Source: Chloroflexota bacterium (GTDB lineage Bacteria > Chloroflexota > UBA6077 > JACCZL01). Taken from it: a DNA stretch of 64,000 nt. A program made the position numbers and the translations under genes. Positions 1-9,026 of the stretch are shown here, piece by piece; position 1 is the stretch's first letter; every line of letters begins with the position of its first letter. The DNA is taken from contig JADLFM010000202.1 in the NCBI GenBank assembly GCA_020845495.1, positions 62,001 to 126,000 of the forward strand. Direction: 5' to 3'. The notes beneath the pieces are model-generated. The model did not search any database and was not told the origin of the DNA. It saw nothing but the letters and a program-made list of their open reading frames with translations.

Positions 1-1179
1 CGCGCCGTGGCGGCCGAGCCGGTTCATGAGCAGGTCCGTGACTTCCTGTGCGATGTCCCGATACGCGGTGATCTTGCCGCCCACGACCGAAATGAGGCCA
101 TCGGGCCCACCCGCCTGCCCGTGATCCCGGACGGCGTGCCGGCGTGACACCGCGCCCTCACGGATGCCTTCCTTGCGAACCAGCGCGCGCACACCCGCCA
201 TGCCGTAGTAGACCGGCTCGTGGGCCGCGACAGGGAAGAGGCTGGCTGCCTCACGCAAGAGATAGGCAACGTCTGGTGGATCGGCGTGTGCCCGATACGG
301 GTCGCCGCGATAGTCGGTGTCTGTTGTGCCAACGAGTGAATAGCCGTTCCAGGGCACCACGAAAAAGACCCGCTCGTCGGACGCGGCAATCGACAGGATG
401 GCGTTGCTGGCCATCTTGGGCATGACGAGGTGGACGCCCTTGGTGGTACGCAGCAACGGCGTTCCATGCCCCTTGAACTGGGCGAGACTTCGATCCAGCC
501 AGGGTCCAGTCGCGTTGACGGTAAGCGTCGCACGGATGGCGATCTTCCCATCTGTCGCAACGTCGCGCGCCTCGATGCCGACGACTCGTCCATCCTCCTC
601 GATGAAGCGCACGAAGTCGGTATAGCTCCGCAGTAATGCGCCGTGTTCGGCAGCATCGACCGCGTTCGCCAGCGTCAACCGCTCTGGAAATTCCACCTGA
701 CAATCGAAGTAGCGAGCCGCCCCGTGAAGGCCGCGTGGATTGAGGTGCGGCTCTGCCGTGAGCGCCTCTTCACGCGACAGGAACCGGTGCCAGGGCAGGC
801 TCTTGTCGTATGAGAGCAGGTCGTACAGCACCATCCCCACACGCAGACGGTCTCGCTTCCAGGCTGGCCAGCCGTACATCGGCACCAGGAACGGCAGCGG
901 CCGCACCAGATGCGGAGCGATGCGTAGGAGGATCTCACGCTCGCGCATATCCTGACGGACGAGCGCGAAGTCGAGCATCTCCAGGTAGCGCAGCCCGCCG
1001 TGGATCAGCCGAGTCGAACGCGACGTCGTGCCTGCACCAAAGTCCTCGCGCTCGATCAGTGCGACGCGCAGGCCGCGTAGCGCGGCATCGCGGGCAATAC
1101 CGCACCCCACGATCCCGCCGCCGACGATCAGGACATCGACCGTGGCCGATGTGAGCTCCTGAAGACTCGCGCGCTTCAT
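1..1179 (-). CDS. glpD: FAD-dependent glycerol-3-phosphate dehydrogenase, C-terminus cut by window edge
   Basis: Reading the minus strand from the ATG at 1179 gives 393 open codons that run off the left edge, so the C-terminal part is missing. An N-terminal dinucleotide-binding Gly motif (GGGIVGCG, about residues 20-27) is followed by TSRSTRLIHGGLRYLE (about 51-66), the hallmark of GlpD/GlpA. Later come the VNATGPW segment and GLISVVGGKITAYR near the truncated end. The family oxidises sn-glycerol 3-phosphate to dihydroxyacetone phosphate and passes electrons to the quinone pool at the membrane. AGGAG lies about 9 nt upstream of the start. It is divergent from tmk. The family call is firm; subunit type (GlpD or GlpA) cannot be settled without the C-terminus. 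Confidence 0.9.
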   Translation of the reverse strand, partial: MKRASLQELTSATVDVLIVGGGIVGCGIARDAALRGLRVALIEREDFGAGTTSRSTRLIHGGLRYLEMLDFALVRQDMREREILLRIAPHLVRPLPFLVPMYGWPAWKRDRLRVGMVLYDLLSYDKSLPWHRFLSREEALTAEPHLNPRGLHGAARYFDCQVEFPERLTLANAVDAAEHGALLRSYTDFVRFIEEDGRVVGIEARDVATDGKIAIRATLTVNATGPWLDRSLAQFKGHGTPLLRTTKGVHLVMPKMASNAILSIAASDERVFFVVPWNGYSLVGTTDTDYRGDPYRAHADPPDVAYLLREAASLFPVAAHEPVYYGMAGVRALVRKEGIREGAVSRRHAVRDHGQAGGPDGLISVVGGKITAYRDIAQEVTDLLMNRLGRHGA

Positions 1180-1579
1180 CGACTCCGCTCCTGCCCGACG
1201 GCTCCTGACATACTCCGGAGATCCTTCGTCTAACGTGAATGTGGACGCCTGACAGACCCGCGCGATCCCACGCGACACGCGGACATCGCCGCGATCTGAA
1301 CGGTGCCTGCGCATGCTGCCCGTGCGCAACGCTGGACTGAGAATTGTAGCCCGCGATCGCCCCTGGGTCGTCGCGACAGTATGGAAAATAATGAGGCATG
1401 GCCGGGCTCCCCGCGCCACCGCGTGAGTGTAACACGGGGCCCAGACACCGACTCACCTGCACCAGCCGTCGTCCGGGGGCCACGGCGGCCGCGCCCCGCT
1501 GCATGGCATCATCAGCCGGCTCGCCCCTCGAGCAAGAACCGTTGGATGGCGCGGCTCACAACATGGTGGAAGGTGCACG
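1180..1579. other. Divergent intergenic region between glpD and tmk
   Basis: About 400 nt separate the divergent glpD and tmk starts. No convincing gene is seen; the open frames here have no recognisable protein. A TACAAT hexamer on the minus strand (1343-1348) could be a -10 element for glpD, but no good -35 stands at the right distance, so no promoter is called. Confidence 0.4.
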
Positions 1580-2176
1580 GTGAAGTGGCTGACGGGCAAG
1601 CTGATCGCAATCGAAGGCATCGACCAGGCCGGCAAGCAGACCGTCTGCGAACGGCTCGTCGACGTGCTGGTCTCGACTGGCGTCCCGGCCGAGCAACTCG
1701 GCTTTCCAGATTACACGACGCCGCTGGGGATGGAAATTGCGCGGTTTCTCCGCGGTGAGCGTAGCTATCCGGCCGAGACCCGCCAACTGCTCTACGCCGC
1801 CAACCGATGGGAGCGAGTGGCCGACATCCGCGCCTGGCTCGCTCGGGGACGAGCCGTCATCGTCGACCGCTACATCGCGTCCGGCGTCGCCTACGGTGCA
1901 GCCCAGGGACTCGACATCGAGTGGATGCTGGCCGTCGAGCGCGGCCTACCGCCGGCCGACGTGACGCTCCTGCTCGATATCCCACCCGACGTCTCCTTGG
2001 CGCGGAAGACAACCGCGCGTGACGCCTACGAGGCTCGCACCGACCTGTTGACCCGCGCTCGGGCCGCGTATCATCGGCTGGCAGCCGCGCCTGCCTGGCA
2101 CATCGTGGACGCCGCCGCCGACCGCGACACCGTCTGGTCGCGCGTACTGGCGGCGCTCGACGAGCCTCCTCACTAA
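1580..2176 (+). CDS. tmk: Thymidylate kinase (dTMP kinase)
   Basis: 198 residues, the normal length for Tmk. It phosphorylates dTMP to dTDP with ATP in the cytoplasm. The P-loop near the N-terminus reads IEGIDQAGKQT: the residue after the Lys is Gln instead of Ser/Thr, a position that is also substituted (GKRT) in mycobacterial Tmk. The DRY-type motif VDRYIASGVAYG lies near residue 95, and LLLDIPPDVSLARK precedes the LID region. The GTG start at 1580 is preceded by GGTGGAAGG. The gene stands alone and converges with glcD, with only about 50 nt between the two stops. Confidence 0.9.
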   Translation: MKWLTGKLIAIEGIDQAGKQTVCERLVDVLVSTGVPAEQLGFPDYTTPLGMEIARFLRGERSYPAETRQLLYAANRWERVADIRAWLARGRAVIVDRYIASGVAYGAAQGLDIEWMLAVERGLPPADVTLLLDIPPDVSLARKTTARDAYEARTDLLTRARAAYHRLAAAPAWHIVDAAADRDTVWSRVLAALDEPPH

Positions 2177-2224
2177 TCCCGTAGTGGTACGTTGAAGCGT
2201 CCGGTCGTGCGAGCGTTGGGCCGC

Positions 2225-3760
2225 TCAGCCATGATCGACGTCGAGCATCGCGGGGAGGCCCACGGACGCCGGCGGCGTGACTGTCGCGACCGCCTCGAGT
2301 AGCGGGTCGTGGGCATCGAAGATGACGCCGGGATTCAAGATGTTCTTCGGGTCGAGCGCCAGTTTGATCCGCCGCATGACGTCGAGTGCTGGCCCATGCT
2401 CGCGCCCCATGTACGGCGCTCTCGCCACGCCGACGCCGTGCTCGCCGGTCGTTGTGCCGCCCATCCGCAACGCAAGTTGATGGATCTCGTCGGCGACCTT
2501 CAAGACGCGCCGGACCTCGTCCGGATCGCGCCCATCGATCAGGTGACCCGGGTGTAGCCCGCCGCCCCCGATGTGGCCGTAGGTGGCGATTGGGATGTCG
2601 TACCTGGAGCTGATGTCCTGAATCGCCCGCAGCGTCTCCGGGATGCGTGCAACCGGCACGCACAGATCCTCGCCGCAGTAGGCTCGGTTCGAACCCGGCC
2701 GGAGGATCCCGACCGCCGCGCCGACCACCGAGCGGGCCTCCCAGAGCGCCGCGATCCGCTTCGGCTCGTCCGACCAGTCGACCGTCCGAGCCAGGGGCCG
2801 GATCAACTCCGAGACCTTCTCGGCGTCCCAGCGGACGCCCGGCGGGTTGCCGTCGACTTCCCAGAGGATGAGCGCCTCGGCGTCTGGCAGCCCCATGGCC
2901 GGTCGGTAGAGGTTGACCGCCTGGATGCAGCGCTGATCGAGGATCTCGACGGCCGAGGGGCTGATGCCGCCGGCGAAGACCGCCTGCACGGCCTCGCCGG
3001 CGTTTTCGAGCCGGTCGAAGACGCCAAGGACGATCGCGCGGGCGGGCGGAATCGGCATCAGCTTGAGCCGCAGCCGTGTGACGACGCCCAGCACCCCCTC
3101 CGAGCCGACGATCAGCTTGGTGAGCTCCAGTCCGGCCGACGACTGTTTGGCTCGCGATCCGACCGAGCCGGTCTCGATGACCGTCCCGTCCGCGAGCACC
3201 ACTTCGAGGCCGAGCACCCAGGCGCTGGTGGGGCCGTACTTGACTGCCCGCATGCCGTGGGCGTTTGTGGAGGCCATGCCCCCGACCGTCGCCATGCGGG
3301 TCGAGCCGGGGTCCGGCGGGAAGACCAGACGGTGCTTCGCAAGTTGGTCGTTTAGCTTGGCGTGCACCACGCCCGGCTCGCAGATCACCTGCATGTTCGG
3401 CAGATCGACCTCGAGCACCCGGTTCATCGCGTTCATCGCCAGCACGATGCCGCCGTTCGTCGCCACTGACGCCGCGGCCTGGCCGCTCGCGGCACCCCGC
3501 GGCGTCACGGGTATCGCGTGCTCGTTGGCGTAGCGGAGGATCGTGGACACGTCGCGCGTCGAGCGGGCGATCGCGACCGCGTCGGGCGCCATCGGCACGA
3601 GCTGGGTCAGAAAGGAGGCGTCGTAAGCATAGGTCTGAAGCTCTGCCACCGAATCGAGCACCGTCGAGTCCTGGACCAGCGCACGCAGATCCGCCGCGAT
3701 CCGCGCCCCGTCGAGCCCATCACCGCCAATACCGTGCCCGTTCGCACTCGCGTTCGTCAT
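2225..3760 (-). CDS. glcD: FAD-linked oxidase, glycolate oxidase subunit GlcD-like
   Basis: 511 residues with the two parts expected of the family: an N-terminal PCMH-type FAD-binding domain (TPRGAASG loop about residue 95, FPPDPGSTRMATVGG about 150) and a C-terminal FAD-linked oxidase domain (YGHIGGGGLHPGHLID and TGEHGVGVARAPYM, which carry the metal/substrate histidines). Such subunits oxidise glycolate or D-lactate with FAD and hand electrons to the FeS subunit. It is third in a coupled set; its ATG at 3760 overlaps the glcF stop (ATGA). D-lactate dehydrogenase is the main alternative, but the neighbouring aminotransferase favours glycolate/glyoxylate. The substrate itself is inferred. Confidence 0.85.
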   Translation of the reverse strand: MTNASANGHGIGGDGLDGARIAADLRALVQDSTVLDSVAELQTYAYDASFLTQLVPMAPDAVAIARSTRDVSTILRYANEHAIPVTPRGAASGQAAASVATNGGIVLAMNAMNRVLEVDLPNMQVICEPGVVHAKLNDQLAKHRLVFPPDPGSTRMATVGGMASTNAHGMRAVKYGPTSAWVLGLEVVLADGTVIETGSVGSRAKQSSAGLELTKLIVGSEGVLGVVTRLRLKLMPIPPARAIVLGVFDRLENAGEAVQAVFAGGISPSAVEILDQRCIQAVNLYRPAMGLPDAEALILWEVDGNPPGVRWDAEKVSELIRPLARTVDWSDEPKRIAALWEARSVVGAAVGILRPGSNRAYCGEDLCVPVARIPETLRAIQDISSRYDIPIATYGHIGGGGLHPGHLIDGRDPDEVRRVLKVADEIHQLALRMGGTTTGEHGVGVARAPYMGREHGPALDVMRRIKLALDPKNILNPGVIFDAHDPLLEAVATVTPPASVGLPAMLDVDHG

Positions 3761-5199
3761 GGTGCGGTCGCCTCGTCAAGCAGTTCGATGATGTGTTTGA
3801 CTGGCGTGCCCTCGCCGCGCTCGGCGAGACCGCTCCGAAGCTGGATCAAGCAGCCCGGGTTGGCAGTCACGATCATCTCGGCCCTGGTCGCCTGAGCGTG
3901 GTCAAGCTTGCGCTGCTGAAGCTGCGTCGACTCGACCGGGTTCGTCAAGTTGTAGACGCCGGCACTGCCGCAACAGAGCGTGCTCTCGGCCATCTCCCGC
4001 AGTTCCAGTCCGGGGATCGCGCGGAGTAGCGCACGGGGCTGCTGCACGATCCGTTGCGCGTGTACGAGATGGCATGGCTCCTGGTAGGTGACGGTCGCCT
4101 CCAGGCTGTGCCGCAACGGCAGGCTACGGCCGGCCAGAAACTCGGTCACATCCTTCACCCGCCGACTGAACGCCGCTGCCCGCTCGGCCCAGGCCGGATC
4201 GGCCCGGAAATGATGGGCGTAGTCCTTCAGCATCGCGCCGCAGCCGGCCGAGTTGACGACGACGGCACTCCCACCGTCCCGCTCGAACGCGGCGATGTTC
4301 CGACGCGCCAGTTCCTTCGCGCCCTCCAGGTCGCCGCTGTGGGCGTTGAGTGCGCCGCAGCATCCCTGGCCAGCCGTGTTGACCACGTCGCAGCCCGACC
4401 GCTGGAGGACTCGGAGTGTGGCTCGATCGATATCTGCGAGCGCCGTGGACATGACGCAGCCGGCGAAGAACGAGACGCGCTCGACACCGGCGGCACCGGG
4501 CGGTGTGCCCGCTGCTGGCTCACGCTCGGAAGTCTCGGCCGGGTAGACCTCCCCCTTCGGCACGACGAACGGCCGCTGGACGGGCGGCAGGAACGCCTCG
4601 GCCCGCTCCATCGCCAACAGCCGTACCAGCCCGAGCGCGCGGACGAGCCGCTGCACACCGAGGCGCTGGTACAGCCACATCACGAACACGAACGCCCGGA
4701 AGAGCGCCATATTCGCGAAGAGGTAGCGGAAGGCGACGCGGCGGACCATCCGTTCCCGCCAGCCCCGCCGAACGTTTGGCTCGGTGCCCGTTCGGAGTGC
4801 AACCTGGAGCGGATCCATGTGCACGCCAGCCGGGCAGACGGCCGTACAGGCGTCGCAGACCAGACAGTTCTGCTCGTGCGCGAGCAGGCTCGGTGTCGGA
4901 GCGAGTTGCCCCTCGAGGATGGCCCGGGCCAGCGCGATGCGTCCACGCGGGCTCTCGGCCTCGTTCATCGAGAGCACGTAGGTCGGGCAGGAGGTCAGGC
5001 ATTGCCCGCAGCGCACGCACGACAGCATGTTGCCGTGCTCGCTGCCGATCACCCGCCGCTGCCAGTCGGTCAGGACGTCGCCGGCCCCTGTGGCGGCGCC
5101 GGCCGTACGGGTCGAGGGCACCCCGCCGACCGATTGGGGCGGATCGGCGTGGGGCGCGGTCCCTGGCACGGCCCGCGCCTGACCGAGGGTGTCGGTCAT
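3757..5199 (-). CDS. glcF: Glycolate oxidase iron-sulfur subunit GlcF-like
   Basis: 480 residues. The N-terminal half has two 4Fe-4S ferredoxin-type motifs, CVRCGQCLTSCP (about residue 61) and CLVCDACTAVCP (about 112). The C-terminal half has two cysteine-rich CCG domains (FAGCVMS...CCGALNAH, and YQEPCHLVH...CCGSAGVYN) typical of GlcF and of heterodisulfide-reductase-like proteins. It should accept electrons from GlcD and pass them towards quinone at the membrane. A hydrophobic stretch around residues 155-180 may contact the membrane. Four-base stop/start overlaps on both sides (with glcD at 3757-3760 and the aminotransferase at 5196-5199) show translational coupling. The first about 45 residues are low-complexity, so a later start is possible. 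Confidence 0.88.
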   Translation of the reverse strand: MTDTLGQARAVPGTAPHADPPQSVGGVPSTRTAGAATGAGDVLTDWQRRVIGSEHGNMLSCVRCGQCLTSCPTYVLSMNEAESPRGRIALARAILEGQLAPTPSLLAHEQNCLVCDACTAVCPAGVHMDPLQVALRTGTEPNVRRGWRERMVRRVAFRYLFANMALFRAFVFVMWLYQRLGVQRLVRALGLVRLLAMERAEAFLPPVQRPFVVPKGEVYPAETSEREPAAGTPPGAAGVERVSFFAGCVMSTALADIDRATLRVLQRSGCDVVNTAGQGCCGALNAHSGDLEGAKELARRNIAAFERDGGSAVVVNSAGCGAMLKDYAHHFRADPAWAERAAAFSRRVKDVTEFLAGRSLPLRHSLEATVTYQEPCHLVHAQRIVQQPRALLRAIPGLELREMAESTLCCGSAGVYNLTNPVESTQLQQRKLDHAQATRAEMIVTANPGCLIQLRSGLAERGEGTPVKHIIELLDEATAP

Positions 5200-6404
5200 C
5201 GGGCTGCGGCCGCGATTGGCGTCGCCTGCGCCTGACGGCTGGCCGCGAAGCTGCGCTGTGCCGCCGCGACGCCGGTCCCCAGTTCGACCGGCACTCCAGC
5301 TTCAGCAAGCGCCATTTCGATACCGCCAAGCGTCGCCAGCACCTCCAGCTCGTTCAGCGCGCCAAGATGGCCGATCCGGAACACTTTGCCCCGAATGCGG
5401 CCCAGCCCCACGCCGAGCGCCAGATCGTAACGCTCGCGGGCGATTCGCATGACTTCGCCGGCGTCCTTGCCCTCGGGCATGACCACGGCAGTCAGGCTAT
5501 TCGAGTACTCAGCCGGGTTGCGGCAGAGGTTCTGAAGGCCCCAGGCGTCGACCGCTGCGCGGACGCTCTGGGCGAGGCGCTGGTGGCGGGCGAAGACGTT
5601 CTCCAGCCCCTCTTCGTCGAGCATGTCGATCGCCTCGCGCAGCCCGAAGAGGAGGAGCGTCGCCGGCGTGTACGGGAAGAAGCCCGCTGCGTTGTCGGCG
5701 ATGATCCGTCTCCAGTCGAAGAAGTTGCGCCGGCTGCCGCCAGCGTCGCTCACCGCGAGCGCCTTCGGACCAACACAGAGGAGCGCCATGCCCGGCGGCA
5801 GCATCAGGCCCTTCTGGCTGCCGGTGAGTGTCACGTCGACACCCCACTCGTCCATTCGAAAGTCGATGCTGGCCAGTGACGAGACGGCATCGACGAGCAA
5901 GAGCGCATCGTGCCCGGCCGCGTCGATGGCCTGCCGGACCCCAGCCACGTTCGACGTAACGCCGGTCGAGGTCTCGTTATGGACGACCAGTACCGCCTTG
6001 TACGGGCTAGTGCTACCTCGGTCGGCCCGCAGTCGATCGGCGACCTGTTCGATCGGCACCCCCTGGCCCCACTCGACCGGCACCTCGTCGACAACCATGC
6101 CGAGTTGTCGAGCCGCGTCGGCGAAGAGGGTGCTGAACTGGCCATTCTGGAACGAGAGCACCCGATCCCCAGGCGCGAGGGTGTTGACGAGGGTTGCCTC
6201 CCAGGCGCCAGTTCCCGACGCCGGATACAGCACGACCTTTCCATGCTCGCTCTTGAAGACCTTCGCCACATCGGGCAGTAGTCCCCGGACGAGCGCACCG
6301 AACTCCGGACCGCGGTGGTCGATGACCGAACGGTCCATCGCGCGAAGGATGCGGTCCGGCACATTTGTCGGACCGGGGATCTGGAGGAAGGGCCGCCCGC
6401 TCAC
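5196..6404 (-). CDS. Serine-glyoxylate / alanine-glyoxylate aminotransferase family (class V PLP)
   Basis: About 402 residues. N-terminal IPGPTNVP and DHRGPEF are signatures of the small class-V aminotransferases that use glyoxylate as amino acceptor. LVDAVSSLASIDF and TGSQKGLMLPPG surround the PLP-binding lysine, and GLGRIRGKVFRIGHLG is near the C-terminus. The reaction would be glyoxylate plus serine or alanine to glycine plus hydroxypyruvate or pyruvate. An ATG exists 42 nt further upstream, but the GTG at 6404 has a GAGG about 8 nt before it and gives the conventional N-terminus, so it is preferred. It is first in the coupled aminotransferase-glcF-glcD set, which together would oxidise glycolate and transaminate the product. 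Donor specificity is not resolvable by eye. Confidence 0.85.
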   Translation of the reverse strand: MSGRPFLQIPGPTNVPDRILRAMDRSVIDHRGPEFGALVRGLLPDVAKVFKSEHGKVVLYPASGTGAWEATLVNTLAPGDRVLSFQNGQFSTLFADAARQLGMVVDEVPVEWGQGVPIEQVADRLRADRGSTSPYKAVLVVHNETSTGVTSNVAGVRQAIDAAGHDALLLVDAVSSLASIDFRMDEWGVDVTLTGSQKGLMLPPGMALLCVGPKALAVSDAGGSRRNFFDWRRIIADNAAGFFPYTPATLLLFGLREAIDMLDEEGLENVFARHQRLAQSVRAAVDAWGLQNLCRNPAEYSNSLTAVVMPEGKDAGEVMRIARERYDLALGVGLGRIRGKVFRIGHLGALNELEVLATLGGIEMALAEAGVPVELGTGVAAAQRSFAASRQAQATPIAAAAR

Positions 6405-6595
6405 GGTGTCACCTCGTCTCGAATCTGCATGCGTCCAGAAGGTCATAGCTACACGCCGATAGGATAGGAGGCTCGGCGAAATCGTGCCAGCGCACGTGAT
6501 GTACGCACATCCGGCGGCGCGTCCCGAGCCGCCGTCGTCGAATCAGCCAGGGCCGTGCAGTGAGTAGCGAGCGACAGGGCACCAGCCGGCGGGGC

Positions 6596-6859
6596 TCACT
6601 GGCGGGTGCCAATGGTTGGGGCTGGCGAGCGGCCGTTGAGGCGACGAACCAGGCTCCACGCCGACACGACCGCCCAGACGACCTCCAGCAAGACGAAGCC
6701 CCATTGCGCGTCCTCGTAGGCGAGCACCGCAAGCACTGCCGAGCCGACCAGATTGAGGGCAAGGTAGGTGTAGGAACGCTGATCCATCACCCCGACTTGC
6801 GCGGCAGCAAACGCGGCCAGAATCAGCAGCGCTCCGATAACTTGAAGAACTTGATCCAT
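6596..6859 (-). CDS. Small membrane protein, CBU_0592-like
   Basis: 87 residues with about three hydrophobic helices: residues 5-22, a central segment (YLALNLVGSAVLAVLAY), and a C-terminal helix (FVLLEVVWAVVSAWSLVRR). The pattern of an N-terminal helix, then LNLVGS, then FVLLEVVWA, matches the CBU_0592-type small integral membrane family, whose function is unknown. It lies alone between the glyoxylate genes and the permease terminator, on the same strand. No function is assigned. Confidence 0.6.
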   Translation of the reverse strand: MDQVLQVIGALLILAAFAAAQVGVMDQRSYTYLALNLVGSAVLAVLAYEDAQWGFVLLEVVWAVVSAWSLVRRLNGRSPAPTIGTRQ

Positions 6860-6906
6860 CTCGACCAGTCTAGCGCATCCTCGCGGGGTTGCCAGCCAAA
6901 CACGCC

Positions 6907-6939
6907 GAGGCGGGCACCCCCGAAGGAGGTGCCCGCCTC
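6907..6939 (-). terminator. Stem-loop downstream of the fused permease
   Basis: Perfect 12-bp inverted repeat (6907-6918 with 6928-6939, 9-nt loop), 26 nt past the permease stop on the minus strand. There is no clear U-tract, so it could terminate transcription or protect the 3' end. Confidence 0.65.
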
Positions 6940-6964
6940 AGGAACCGGGGCCAGGGCGCGGGGA

Positions 6965-8938
6965 TTAGCCCTTGACGCTCCCCGCCGTCAGCCCGGCCAC
7001 CATGAACTTCTGGCCGAGCATGTAGATGATCACGACCGGTCCAGCCGTCATCAGCGACGCGGCCATCAGCGCGCCCCACGGCTGAACGTCGCCGATGATC
7101 ATGCCAGCGAGACCGACCGGTAGCGTGAAGATCTCAGCGCTCCGGGTGAAGGTATACGCGTACAGGAACTCGTTCCAGGACTGGGTGACCGCAAACATGG
7201 TCACCGCCAGCAGCGCCGGCCGCACCAACGGGAGTACCACCCGGAAGAACGCCTGGAAGCGGTTGCAGCCGTCGATCATGGCTGCGTCTTCCAACTCTTC
7301 GGGGATCGAGCGGTAATAGCCCATCATCAGCCAGGTGGCGAACGGCAGCACCACGCTCGGGTACGTCAGCATCAGCGCCATCAGCGTGTTCTGGAGCCGC
7401 AACTGCACCAGGATGTAGTAGAGCGGGATGAACATCAGCGCCGTTGGCATCAGGTAGGCGATCAGCACGGTCGTGCCGATCGTGTTCGAGCCGCGCCACT
7501 TGAGCCGGACCAGCGAGTAGGCGCCCAGGCTCGCGACCAGCACCGAGACGGTCGTGCTCACCACCGCCACCGCGACGGTGTTGGCGTACCAGGTCGTAAA
7601 CGGCACCTGAGTCAACAGGTAGCGGAAGTGATCGAGCGTCCAGGGGCTCGGCCAGAACATGTTCTGGACCTGCTGAATCTGGAGCGTCGACTTGAACGCC
7701 GTGATGAAGATGAAGTAGAAGGGCAGCAGCTCGAACACCAGCATGACACCGAACAGCGCGTAGAGCACAACGTGGCCAGTGTTCCGGCTGGTCCCTCGCT
7801 TCATGATCGGCCGTGACCCGGCCGGGCGGAGCGCCGCCATGGCCGCGCCGCCGATCGACTCAGCGGCGTCGTTGACCAGCCAGAAGAGTGCCAGTACTGC
7901 GCGCGCCAGCATCCGCAGTGGCCAGATGATCGTCATCGCGATCCGCCAGACGACGCCGTCGTCATCGCTGCTCTGAGCGACGTCCGAGCGCTGCATCATG
8001 AAGCGGCCGAGGAACAGGATCAGCAGGAACAGGAATGGCGCCGTCGTCATCGCGACCGAGATGCCTGCTCCGTAGCGGAGCCCGCTGACCGCGTACTCAT
8101 AGGCAAGGATCGTATAGATCCGGGTAGCGCCGCCGGGGCCGCCGCCCGTGAGCAAGTAGGTCAGGGTGAAGTTGTTGAAGGTGAAGATCGTCGTGAGGAG
8201 CGTTGCGACGATGATGACGTACTTGAGGCCCGGCAGCGTCACGTGTAGGAACCGCCGCCAGGAGCCAGCGCCGTCCACGGCTGCCGCATCATACTGTTCG
8301 GCGTCGATCGCCTTGAGACCGGCAACGCAGAGGATGATGATGAACGGCAGGCCCGCCCAGACGTTGACCAGGATGACCGATGGCAGCGCCGTCGCCGGGT
8401 CGCCGAGCCAGGGCAGCCCCTTCGGTATGACGTGGAGCACGTTCACCAGGATGTAGTTCAGCGCGCCAAAGAGGGGGTCGAGGAGTACCCGCCAGGCCAG
8501 CGCCCGCACCACCTCTGGGATGATGTAGGGCAGCAGGATCAGTCCGCCGAGGACCGAGCCAAAGCGCGGCATGTTGTGCAGCAGCAGGGCCGTACCCAGC
8601 CCGAACCAGAACTTGAAGAAGACCGAGACGACGGTGAAGGTCACCGTCGTCTGGACCGCGCGGATGAAGAAGTCATCCTTCCAGAGGTTGATATAGTTCT
8701 CGAACCCGACGAAGTTGCCGACCCGCACGCCGACGGCGTTGAAGAAGCTCAGGTAGACGGCCCGACCGAACGGGTAGCCAATCAGGCCGAACAAGAGCAG
8801 CACCATCGGCAGCACGAACAGATAGGCGGTCGGCCAGTCGCGACCAAGCGCACGCTGCGTTACCTTGAACCAGGGCCGTGCCGTAAGTGGAACGGCCTCG
8901 ACTCGAACATTTCGTGGTTGGGTCGTTTGCATGGCCAC
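6965..8938 (-). CDS. Fused MalF-MalG-type ABC permease (two permease domains in one chain)
   Basis: 657 residues, about twice a normal sugar permease. The first half is a UgpA/MalF-like domain with EAA loop EQYDAAAVDGAGSWRRF. A linker of about 80 residues with its own hydrophobic stretch (about 330-400) follows. The second half is a UgpE/MalG-like domain starting near the Met at 7804, with a second EAA loop (EELEDAAMIDGCNRF) and the usual C-terminal GLTAGSVKG. Both loops look intact, so both should dock an ATPase. No stop codon and no ribosome site lies at the junction. GTG 8938 is chosen because GGAGG (8947-8951) is 8 nt upstream; ATG 8932 is the alternative. Its binding proteins lie just upstream; no ATPase is nearby. 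The substrate is probably a carbohydrate or polyol (inference). Confidence 0.88.
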   Translation of the reverse strand: MAMQTTQPRNVRVEAVPLTARPWFKVTQRALGRDWPTAYLFVLPMVLLLFGLIGYPFGRAVYLSFFNAVGVRVGNFVGFENYINLWKDDFFIRAVQTTVTFTVVSVFFKFWFGLGTALLLHNMPRFGSVLGGLILLPYIIPEVVRALAWRVLLDPLFGALNYILVNVLHVIPKGLPWLGDPATALPSVILVNVWAGLPFIIILCVAGLKAIDAEQYDAAAVDGAGSWRRFLHVTLPGLKYVIIVATLLTTIFTFNNFTLTYLLTGGGPGGATRIYTILAYEYAVSGLRYGAGISVAMTTAPFLFLLILFLGRFMMQRSDVAQSSDDDGVVWRIAMTIIWPLRMLARAVLALFWLVNDAAESIGGAAMAALRPAGSRPIMKRGTSRNTGHVVLYALFGVMLVFELLPFYFIFITAFKSTLQIQQVQNMFWPSPWTLDHFRYLLTQVPFTTWYANTVAVAVVSTTVSVLVASLGAYSLVRLKWRGSNTIGTTVLIAYLMPTALMFIPLYYILVQLRLQNTLMALMLTYPSVVLPFATWLMMGYYRSIPEELEDAAMIDGCNRFQAFFRVVLPLVRPALLAVTMFAVTQSWNEFLYAYTFTRSAEIFTLPVGLAGMIIGDVQPWGALMAASLMTAGPVVIIYMLGQKFMVAGLTAGSVKG

Positions 8939-8975
8939 AACCGGATCCTCCAGGAACGGGTACACACCATAGCAA

Positions 8976-9011
8976 CGGCGGGCGGGCACCCGTCAAAGTA
9001 CCCGCCCGCCG
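8976..9011 (-). terminator. Stem-loop between binding protein and fused permease
   Basis: Perfect 11-bp GC stem (8976-8986 with 9001-9011, 14-nt loop) in the 88-nt gap between the binding-protein stop and the permease start. Its position fits partial termination or mRNA protection that yields more binding protein than permease. Confidence 0.6.
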
Positions 9012-9026
9012 CCGCCCACTCCGGGC

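Noticed and set aside
2685..2698. GGTTCGAACCC-like sequence resembling a tRNA T-loop
   Set aside because: It lies inside glcD and no acceptor, D or anticodon arms can be built around it.
2573..3355. 260-codon open frame on the plus strand inside glcD
   Set aside because: Antisense shadow of a well-conserved GlcD protein; low-complexity Arg/Gly/Asp content.
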